DNA of 64,000 nucleotides from the NCBI RefSeq assembly GCF_016859285.1, contig NC_053417.1, positions 28,632,706 through 28,696,705 on the forward strand. The letters run 5' to 3'. This stretch comes from Xiphias gladius (Eukaryota; Chordata; Actinopteri; Istiophoriformes; Xiphiidae). The notes beneath the pieces were generated by a model, which saw only the letters and a program-made list of their open reading frames with translations, made no database searches and was not told where the DNA came from. Positions 55,297-64,000 of this stretch are shown piece after piece (the first letter of the stretch is position 1; the number at the start of each line of letters is the position of its first letter). The translations under genes and the position numbers were made by a program.

Positions 55297-55694
55297 CTCT
55301 CACCGTCCTGGCTCTCGCGTTAAATACGGACAGTCGATTTCCGAGCTTGATGCAGCAGCTGAGCTCTGGACTTACGGTGGGACTATTTTAACTTCAGCCA
55401 CAGCTGGAGTTATGATCAAGTTGCCAAGCCTGTTCAAGTCCAATTTGGGGGGGGGGGGGTTCCCAAATAGATTCACCACAATCCATGAAGATGTTTGTTT
55501 GTTGGGATGAGGGCATTCAAGACCAGCAAGCCAAGAACTCAACTCCAATATAGTCTGTTGACTGTGTTGCTCTAATTTAAATTGAAGGTGAAATATATTT
55601 TTATTTATTATAAAGCGGTTGTCTTTTCATTTGTCATATTCTTATTTGTTTATTGTCTTCACAGTGAAGACTGAGGGAAACTGGCATTTGTGAA

Positions 55695-55700
55695 AATAAA
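55695..55700 (+). terminator. EDEM2 polyadenylation signal
   Basis: AATAAA about 400 bases after the EDEM2 stop codon. Confidence 0.6.
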
Positions 55701-55954
55701 TATTTGAAGTAGAAAAATCTGCAACTGTCAAACTCCCCCCCTAAAGTTCAATCCTGATTGCATTGGATTTATTTTTTTTCCCCGTGGAACCAAAATCTGA
55801 GTCGACTGTTTGTGAGTCGATTATTGGTCTTCCAGCGCTGTTTTTGAAGTTTTAGGCACTTGTGAAAAAAAGGCTGTAAAGTGAGGATGCTTTGACATTA
55901 AAGCCACGAATAGTTTTTATTTCTCAGTGAACTTCCTCCAAAGTGCAGTAAGAG

Positions 55955-56345
55955 AAAAAAACCTAAATCGGACCAGTATTTGCTGTGACCCCCCCTTTGC
56001 CTTTAAAACAGAACCAGTCCTCCTCGGTCCACAGTTTTTCAGGTTCTTGGCAGGTAGGTTGTTCTAAGCATCTTGGAGAGCCTGCCCCTGGATTCAGTCA
56101 GTCTCTGTGTCTTCTGTCTCATGTGGTCCCAGACTGACTCCATGATGTTGAGATCAGGCTTCTGTAGGGGCCAGACCATCTGCTGCAGGACTCCTTGTTC
56201 TTCTGGTCTCTGAAGACAGTTCTTCATGACTCTGTCTGTGTGTTTGGACTCGTTGTCCAGCTGCAGGAGGAATCCGGGACTGATCAGACATCTCCTGATG
56301 GTACTGATGATGGAGAAGAATTTGAACATCTAAAGTGGCTTTTCC
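55955..56345 (-). mobile_element. Tc1-like transposase fragment
   Basis: The minus-strand frame reads LQLDNESKHTDRVMKNCL, then GVLQQMVWPLQKPDLNIMES and VWDHMRQKT. The DNxxKHT, WPxQxPDLN and ExVWD motifs are those of the Tc1 DDE domain (second D in the first motif, E in the last). The 5' part and terminal repeats are not recognisable, so it is a dead fragment. Confidence 0.78.
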
Positions 56346-57719
56346 ACAGTTCTGCACATACTGATCCCAAGTTCAAAAACGAATATCCGTGATCAAATTA
56401 TAAATTTTTAAAGAAGCTTCAATTTCTAATTTTTACAACACACACACCAGTGTGAGTTTCAATGCGAGACCCTCATTACGTCTTATGTTCTCTTTGTGTC
56501 TGTCTGTAGGCTGTAGTTGTGTGATTGTTTGGAGCTGCCAGAAGGAGGCAGTATAAGAGCTCGTAGTGTTCATCGTGGGCTCAGGATCCTGCAGGAACCA
56601 CCAGAGATAAATTTGGGGGGATTGTGAAGAAAAAAAAAAATCATATTCATTCATTGCACAAAAATAAGTTCCTTTTCTGGTATTTCTGGTATTTTTTCAT
56701 GTGAAAGACTTAAAATCTCCAACCACAATTCCTCATGTTCCTTCCCTAGAATTTCTTAGTCATTCTACATATGCAGCCTTCGCCTAGGGACACAAATAAT
56801 ACAATAATTATTGTAATTTGATACTGATACTATTGTTAGTTAAACTTGCATCATCAGCAAAGAAACAAGAAAAACAAACAACCCACTTGTAGGAGCCAGA
56901 AAACTGTAATTTTTTCCAGGCCAAGTCGTGTTGTACATGAGGACATTTCCCTCCATTCTGTTTCTACAGGACGACGAGGGGCATAAAGCCAACTTATTAA
57001 TGATTAAAAAAATTCTTTGTTACCCCCACATAGTATTACAAATAAGGATAACAGGGTGAAAAGCAGTATTAACTGAAAGTTATAATTCCTGTGTTTATTT
57101 TAATTAATGTGGGTATCCAGCTCTCCAGCTCTGCCACCACACAAGCTAAAAGGTTCAAAACCACTGGTTTTAATTACAGACTCGTTCACAGTTTTAGTCT
57201 GGAGGCAGATGGGTCAAGTCGTTCAGGGTTGAGCCTCGTAACTGTTCACAAACGCAGAAAACAACAAGATAAACATGCAAAGTGTCCTCATGTCTCCTCG
57301 GGTCACTGAGCTCACCACCAGGCGGTAATTGTTTGATGCCTCGTTATGCTCCGAACGAAGCGCTGATCGGATGGTCCAACAGTTTCTGAAACCCTCATTT
57401 TGTTGGTGGCATCGAGGGGACAGAGTCTGCTAGTTTTTTCTTTGGTAACTTTCTGAAACGGAAAATTCAACAATCGTGTCCATTTATGCGGTGATTGGTC
57501 AGGTGTGCGGAGATGTGAAAGTACCTTGAACTTCTCTCTCGAGGAGAGACTGTCTTAAAGTGTCCTCTCTTATGTATCTTTGAAACCTGAGGAACCCTCA
57601 CATCTGTCTGTGTTGCACAACTGTATTTGTGAGATCACAGATTGGATGTCTCATTTTCCTGCAACTGAACCACAAGAAAGCCGAAGTTCTGTCCGTTTTT
57701 TTTGTCTTTCCCTCAGTCA

Positions 57720-58470
57720 GACCCTTGAGCAGAGAAGTGTCTCAGAATGAACAACACGTCCAACCTTGAGGTTGATGAGCCACAACAGCAAAAGACCAGC
57801 CCTGTCAGCCAGGAACAGCCAGGAACAGAAACCTGACGCTGCAGTGGACACAGGCTCACCAGAACTGGACAGCTGAAGATTGGAAAACGTAGTACGATCT
57901 GATGGATCTGGACTTCTGCTGAGGCAGCAGATGGTGGGTCAGAATTTGAATCCATGGACCCAACCTGCCTTGAGTCAACAGTCCAGGCTGGTGGTTGTGT
58001 AACGGTGGGGGGAAGGTTTTGGGCCCCTTAACACCAACCAATCATGATTTTAAAGCCACAGCTGGTCTGAATGTTGTTGCTGACCATGTGCTCCCCTTTA
58101 TGGCCACAGTTTACCGTCTTCTAATGGCCACGTCCAGAGGGATAATGCACCATGTCTCAAACTGGTTTCATGAACATGACAGTAATTTCAGTGAACTTCA
58201 GTGGCCTCCCCAGTCACCAGATCTGGATTTAGTACAAAACCTCTGGAATGTGGTAGATCAGGAGACTGGCAGCTTGAATGTGCAGCTGATAATTCTCCGG
58301 AAATGATGTGATGCAATCACGTCAACATGGACCAGAATCTCAGAGGAAGGTTTCCGACATCTGGTGGAATCCAGGCCACGAAGACCTGAGGCTGTTCTGA
58401 GAGCAGAGGGAGGAAATACCCAGTATTAGAGAGGTGTTCCTAATAAAGTGCTCGGTGAGTGTGGACCCAC
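57720..58470 (+). mobile_element. Second Tc1/mariner remnant with 3' terminal repeat
   Basis: Plus-strand frames read GGGKVLGPLTPTNHD and NFSELQWPPQSPDLDLVQNL followed by WNVVDQE. These correspond to the Tc1 DDE region, shifted and decayed. The 3' end GAGGTGTTCCTAATAAAGTG then CTCGGTGAGTGT matches a common fish Tc1-type terminal inverted repeat. The left terminal repeat was not found, so the copy is 5'-truncated. It is a different family from the 55955 fragment. Confidence 0.75.
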
Positions 58471-58549
58471 CAGGCCACTCAAGTCATGGAACAAGGCCTT
58501 CTGGTTGTGCCACATTCAGAGTTGAAGACCCGTGGTGACCGAGCTTTGC

Positions 58550-58790
58550 TGCCCTGACCCCCAGGTTATTGCTCAGTCTCCCTCTGGGGGTCACGTCAAC
58601 AAAATCTCATCTCAAGACCTGTTTGTTTCTGTTTGTTTTCATTCTTTTAATTTTTTGTCCTTGTCTTCGATTGAATGATGTATTCGTAAGCTTTTGTGGT
58701 CATTGTATGTTTTCATTATCAGCTTGTGAAACACTTTGTAACCCTGGTTTTGAGAAGTGCTGTATAAATATTTACTCAATCACTTAGACT
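58550..58790 (+). mobile_element. L2-like LINE 3' end
   Basis: TCATCTCAAGACCTGTTTGT (the usual ...SHLKTCLF ending of ORF2), then a 3' UTR with CACTTTGTAACCCTGGTTTT and GTGCTGTATAAAT. Confidence 0.6.
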
Positions 58791-58889
58791 GCAAGTTACC
58801 AGCAACATTACTGTTTAATGGAGCTTTATTCTCTGACTGGATAAGTTCTGATTCTGGTTCTGTTTGTCATTTAGAAATCCCCTCCTCTG

Positions 58890-59815
58890 TCATTCAGGGT
58901 GGAACTGCCTCTCCTCTCCTCCTTTCCTTCCCTTCCTCCCTCCCTTTTCATCTTTTCTCCTGATCTGTTCCTCCATTTTAATCCCCTCTCCTCTTATTCG
59001 CTCCATCTTTCTTTCACTTGACATCACCCCCACCCTCGTCTTTGTTTGGGTGGGGTTCTTTGCTTTTATTTGACCTTTTCATTGCTTCTCCTTCACTCCT
59101 CCTCCCTCTGTATCCCCTTCCCTCCCTCCATTCGTCAATTCTCTTTTGTGTCTTAAAAGGTTGATTGTATTTTTTTCCTCATTACCTCTCCCTCTGTCTC
59201 TCCCTTTTCCTCCCTCATTCCTGTTTTCTGATTTCTTTTTGCCTCTTGCTCTTCTTTCTTTCTTTCTTCCGTTCTTTCTTCCTTTGTCTCTTCCCTTTTT
59301 TGCTTTCTATTTTACCACCAAACCTTCCTCGTCTTCTTCCTCCTTCGCTACCTTTCTTTTGTCTGCTCCTCTTCCCTTCTTGTCCTCCTCTTTCTCTCTC
59401 TCCTCCTTCTTTCCATGGCTCCTTCTCTGTTTCTTTCTTTCATCTTCCTGTATCCTTGCTGTTTTTACCTTTTTATCTCCTCTATACCTCTTTGCTCTTT
59501 TTTGCTCTCCCACCAAAACAATCAAACAAACTCTTGAATCTCTTTTCTTTCATTCATTCTTTTCTTGTACTTTTATTGTTCTTCACTTCTTTACTTCCAT
59601 ACTTTTCCTTCATGCTTTCTTTTACCCCCACTCTAGCCATCTATCTCCTTTCCTAAATCCCCAAGCTCCCTCATCATTCTTTTTTCATTCTTGTAACATC
59701 CTTCGTTCCCTTTTCCTTCCTTCCTTCCTTCCTCCCTTCTTCTTTGGTTGCTCCTGATCTATCCCTCCTTTACTTCTTCTTTCTTCCATCCTTCCCTCGC
59801 CTCCCCCTCTCAGGG
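58890..59815. repeat. 0.9-kb pyrimidine-rich stretch
   Basis: The plus strand is dominated by C and T, with many CTTCC, TTTCTTTC and CCTCC words but no fixed unit; runs of CCTT lie near 59722-59745. It opens long Ser/Phe/Leu-rich frames that are compositional artefacts. Confidence 0.85.
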
Positions 59816-59984
59816 AGTGTCTCTGGATCTGTCTGTATTGATGACTGAATCATGACAAACGGCTGTGGCTGTTTATAATTGACTTTATTCCAAACAAGTC
59901 CTTAAAACAGATTAGAAAAATTCCTACCTCACGCTCTTCTCTCTGAGACTCAACTTTCATATCAACTGTCATCTCTCATCTCTT

Positions 59985-60770
59985 GCCTTCCAGCAGATAA
60001 TTGCAGCTGCCTTCAGTGCTTCCACTGTGGCTGACACTTAAGTGCTTTCATCATCAAACTGACACTTCAATTTTTTCTAGTGCTCCATCTGAAACTTCAA
60101 TTGCTTTAATCATTTGCACTTCAACTAGCATTTCAACCTTATTTTCAGTGCATACCCTCAACTTTGTCTGGCGTTTCAAGTGGAAATTCAGTGGCTGTCT
60201 TTGTCTGCAATTCAAGGGATATTTCAACTTTCATTTCTTAATCTTTAGCTGACAGTTTAACTGCTTTCAGCCGTTACACATCTACTGACATTTCAACCAC
60301 TGATATCTCTTACTTCGCAGCTGGCTTTTCAATGGATTTTAGCCATCCTTACTCTTTAACTGACACTCCAAATGCGTTCAATGTTGTCATTTAACTGCTT
60401 TCATCCTTGTACTGACACTTCAACTACTTTCATAGCTTACGCTTGCAGTAATCTAAAATTTCAACTGGTTTCACTTTCAACACATTGACTGCACGCACTT
60501 CACCTTTCTTTAGCATCTCAACTGGAATTTTAATTGCTCTAACAATTTCAAGCAGCAGTTCAACTGACACTTCAGTTTTATAATCTCTTACTCTTCAAAT
60601 GACACTTCAGCTGCTTTCATCTCTAGCCATTACATGCTGACTGACATTTCACTTGCTGTGATGGCTCAGAGATTGACTGACATTTCAGTGCTTACACACA
60701 AACTGGCAACTCAGAATATTTCGATGGTTAGACCTCAGCTGACACTTCAACTCCTTCAACTGCTTCGGTT
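59985..60770 (+). repeat. Decayed tandem array, CTGACACTTCAACTGCTTTC unit
   Basis: Words such as ACTGACACTTCAA, CTGACATTTCA and AACTGCTTTCATC recur more than a dozen times at irregular spacing of about 25-70 bases through nearly 800 bp (for example near 60031, 60058, 60273, 60358, 60411, 60568, 60600, 60641, 60676 and 60740). No perfect repeats remain. Confidence 0.7.
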
Positions 60771-63579
60771 TAAACGGCAACTTCCACACAATATTTCCCA
60801 GCAAAAAAAAAGCATTAACATATTAAGACATTTTACAGTGTTCACATCTGCTATTTCCAGTGTAAGCAAACACACTTTTCTAGTCCTTGGATAAATGTTG
60901 ATTTTACATTCTTCTATTTTTTCAGCTTTCTGTCTTTCAAGCTCTTTTTAAACATGTATTTGGTAGAGTGTGATTTAAAAAAAAGCCACCCTGTTGGCTC
61001 ACGATTTCCTCTGCTCTCCACATTCTAAACAATAACAAGAGTAAGAGAGACATGTGGTGATGCAATCTGCCTCAGCTGCTCTTTATCCTGTAGGAGTGAA
61101 GTCAGTCAGAGGGGATTTACTGCAGCTCAGCACCAGCACATTTTTTTTACCCTTTAACACATTGGAGTTTAAGGGTCTAATGAAAAAGACTAAAATTCCT
61201 TGAGATGAGCTCAAAGATAAATGCGAACCATGTAAACTGCTCTATGACACCGACTGTACAACCGCCCTCTGAGTCATGTTACAGCTGCAGGTGTTTGTTT
61301 GTCTGTTTGTTTGTTTTTTCGGTAGTATTGAGCTTTGGACGGAGCCCTGCTAGCTGTTCCCTCCTGCATCCAGTCGACCACGTCCTCACCGCAGCTCTGT
61401 GCTGAACACACACACGAGCCTGATATCCATCTGCACATTTCACTCTCAGAAAGAAAGAAAAAAAAACCTATTTCCCAAAAGATTTAACACTTTCTTTAAG
61501 ATGCAAAGAACCTAAGTGTGGAAGAAGGAGTAAGGAAACACATATTTAGTGAAATGAGACAAGTATCATCAGAAGAGACCTCACTTGTTGATGTTTATTT
61601 GATTTTACAGCTCATTAAGTTCTGCCCTGGATTCTTTTCACAAACCTGTTCTTTAATGGCGAAATGAAAACTTTGTGTATCTAGTGTATCTAAGACCTTT
61701 AAAATCCTCTGATGTCTTCATAGTTAGATCATTTCCTTCATCACTTTTCCCAGACAGGAGGAGCTGATGTTCCTTCTGTCTGTGTCTCTTTTAATTAAAA
61801 GTGATGTGGGAGATTAGGTCCAGAGTCCCAACATGAATTTGCCCTTTTTCTCCTCCCAGCAGGAGGAGGAGTGTTTTATTGACTCGGAGGAGTTTAGGTT
61901 ATCAAATTTAAAATGATGTTATTTAGTACTGATGTGTCCTCAGAACAGAAATATCCTGAGGATCCTGTTTGTTTCTAAAGTTCTCAGAGCGCTCTGTGTG
62001 GAGACCCACGCACCATCACCTCTGGGGGTGTGTGTGCAGCGTCCGTAACAATTAATGTGTACATACTCACGAGAATCGTGCTTTCGTCCTTGTGAGAGTA
62101 GCCACCGCTGTCCCACGCTTTGGCAGGTATTCTGGACACATCTACAGCAAAACGGGGGAAGGTCACCGTGGAAGAGGAAAGGCAGAAAAGCGTGACTCCT
62201 CTCTGTCAGCGGTGGTTTTCTGGAGTCGGCGTGTTTTGGTAGGAGGTGGAAGAGGAAGTGATTGAGTTGGGGGTACCGCAGACCAACAAGCCAGTCTCCA
62301 ACAAGGATCCGTATGCCTGCTGCAATATGTGCAGTGGGTCTAACTCCATCCACGTCCGTAGTCGGCGCCTGTCATAGATTATCAATGGTTTGTTGGATTG
62401 TTTTAAAACATCCCATAAGACAACGGCTTCATCTCCACCTGGCGTTAACCTGTGGTTTATATCCGGATATGTTATGTTCCCCGGGTAATGGCAACTGATC
62501 ACAGGCCTTTGCATTTGCACCTGGTATTAATAAGCGTTCTACTTATTTTGATTTTGCCAACTTTGCGAGCAGATCTCAATATGCAAATCGGGAAGGCCGA
62601 GCTGACGAACTTGTCAACGAACATGGTGAGTCCCTGGATCTGGAAAGATGAGATCTGCAGCACACGGTTATAGAGAGAGCTTTTAACGAGGTGCGGCGGC
62701 CAACATGTCCGCGTAAAGTTTGTCTTCATCAGAGTAAGAAGAGGCAGTGGTAGTTAAGGCGTTTAAAGATGCCACCAGCTGACAGCTGTCTGGCGTAGGA
62801 TGGAGGGGTTCTGGGCATAACGGCACAACATCTGGCCAATGCCATATGCACATCGTAAAAATATCATACAAACCGTCAAACGTTTCAGGAAACATCATCG
62901 AACCATCTTAAAGCATACGATAGATTACTTTCTCAGAACTTTAATAATGGTGTGTTTCTGGTCAGGAGAGGTGATGCAGGATATTCTACGCTACGACGTG
63001 AGAGGTGGCGGTCACGAGACATTTGGAGACAGTCGACTTTTCAGTAGCCTTGCTAACCAGGCTGACTAGGATGTCCCTCATCTTTCACATCGTAGCGGCC
63101 TCATCTGTAGCTCTTTCTTTTCTGAAGAACGGGGCCGAACTGTACAGATTAGATAATCAAAACTAGGATGGATCGGGTTTTAACTGCAATGCATTCTGCA
63201 TGTTTTTCCACCTGCGCTAACACGTGTTCTTCCTGATCCAGAGACGACATCCAGATCCAGATCACGTATTAAAACCAGGGGATATGAGGTCAAAGTGCTT
63301 AACATCAACATCTGCACCTCTTTATAATAATCATTAACATAAACTGATCAGGGTTTGTGGTGTAGCTAAGATGTAAAATGTGGATCCACCCACTGTAGGA
63401 TACCAACGTAGACATCCCCAAATGGTCACGGAATTTAAACCAGTAACTAATTCATTGGACAAACAGACAAACCGAGGAACTTCCTGTCCTGCAGAGAGAG
63501 AGAAATAATAAAAATGTTTATCCGAAGAGATTTTCTCCCTGGTGCCTCCGGAACTCCAAACTCCTAAAGACCTCATCCC
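60771..63579. other. 3' flanking region with no recognised gene
   Basis: Mostly unique-looking sequence. The part near 62400-62560 (CACCTGGCGTTAACC, TATCCGGATATG, TTTGCATTTGCACCTGGTAT) has the look of a DNA-transposon-derived fragment, but no transposase motif was found. Open frames here have no homology I recognise. Confidence 0.45.
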
Positions 63580-64000
63580 AGACCCTCAGTCAGAAAACCA
63601 GCGACAGCAGTAAAACTAGCAACCAGAGAAACGAGAGACCCAGTGTCCCCAGTAAAGGCCAGAGACATGAGCAGTGAAGCCTACAAGACCAGCATAACCA
63701 GTAAAACCCCAGACCAGTGGAATCAATAAACCCGGTGGAACCAGTGAGACCAGTGAATCATTCAATCGAGTGAGCAGTGTGAAACCGGTAAAACCACTGA
63801 AACCACTTAACCCAATAAGAAAAGTGTGAACACCTAGATGAAACTAGGTGTTCGCACTGTAACCAGTAAAACCAATTAGATTAGTGAACCCCTGAAAACC
63901 AGGGAAACCAGTAACACTAGTAAATCTAGACAAGACTGAGACCAATTAACCCAGTAAAACCAGTAATAATGACTCTAGTGAAACCAGTTATACCAGTGAC
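63580..64000 (+). repeat. Decayed ACCAGTAAA tandem array (runs off the right edge)
   Basis: AACCAGTAAAACC-type words (ACCAGTGAA, CCCAGTAAA, ACCAGTAAC, ACCGGTAAA) recur about every 9-20 bases over more than 400 bp up to the window end. The array is degenerate and carries an embedded hairpin (63823-63858). Confidence 0.75.

Noticed and set aside
59146..59757. Two overlapping plus-strand frames of 160-200 codons rich in Phe, Leu, Ser
   Set aside because: They arise from the pyrimidine-rich stretch, where stop codons are scarce. No domain, signal or homology.
61940..62520. Minus-strand frames of 104-137 codons near 62 kb
   Set aside because: They overlap in different frames, show no transposase or cellular motif, and lie in what looks like transposon-derived DNA. 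Left as unassigned.
63334..63576. 80-codon minus-strand frame near 63.4 kb (VTIWGCLRWYPTVGGSTFYI)
   Set aside because: No acceptor-donor pair with matching phase and no known family; it sits beside repeat arrays and is probably spurious.

Overview
The window is vertebrate genomic DNA, almost certainly from a percomorph teleost fish. The evidence is intron-split genes with compact introns, very abundant (CA/GT)n microsatellites, and dispersed repeats of fish type: L2-like LINE 3' ends, Tc1-like transposase remnants, and two high-copy non-coding families. Four protein-coding genes were rebuilt exon by exon from homology, splice signals and phase. No operons, CRISPR arrays or RNA genes were seen.

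Layout: (1) The 5' part of NDRG3 is on the minus strand (coding exons 230-4708, non-coding first exon near 8815-8880, CpG-rich promoter to about 9030); the rest lies off the left edge. (2) A gene-free stretch runs from about 9.0 to 14.7 kb. (3) A complete PHF20 is on the minus strand (coding 24713 down to 14777, 17 coding exons, 787 codons plus stop; non-coding first exon near 27.1 kb). Its last exon sits directly against a 652-bp (GA/CT)n tract. (4) An intergenic stretch with LINE debris covers 27.2-29.65 kb. (5) A complete DRC7/CCDC135 is on the minus strand (coding 43400 down to 30090, 17 coding exons, 830 codons plus stop; first exon near 46.0-46.1 kb with an RFX X-box). (6) A 1.7-kb divergent intergenic region follows. 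(7) A complete EDEM2 is on the plus strand (47920-55296, 11 coding exons, 567 codons plus stop). (8) The 3' flank from 55.7 to 64.0 kb has no recognisable gene; it holds Tc1 and LINE remnants, a 0.9-kb pyrimidine-rich stretch and two decayed tandem arrays.

The genes do not form one pathway. NDRG3 is an alpha/beta-hydrolase-fold NDR protein, PHF20 is a chromatin reader of the MOF/NSL acetyltransferase complex, DRC7 belongs to the ciliary nexin-dynein regulatory complex, and EDEM2 is an ER mannosidase of glycoprotein ERAD. NDRG3, PHF20 and EDEM2 are near neighbours on human 20q11, whereas DRC7 is on human 16q, so the fish block is a partly rearranged synteny segment.

I found no wholly new gene system. 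The most interesting signals are strand-consistent (CA)n after 5' splice sites and (GT)n before 3' splice sites, the (CT)n tract feeding PHF20's last 3' splice site, GCTAAC/GTTAGC clusters around start regions, a (CA)(TA)(TG) self-complementary block upstream of EDEM2, and two decayed tandem arrays. All reconstructions were made by eye. Exon borders are supported by phase closure, because each complete CDS sums to a multiple of three, but no transcript was available.
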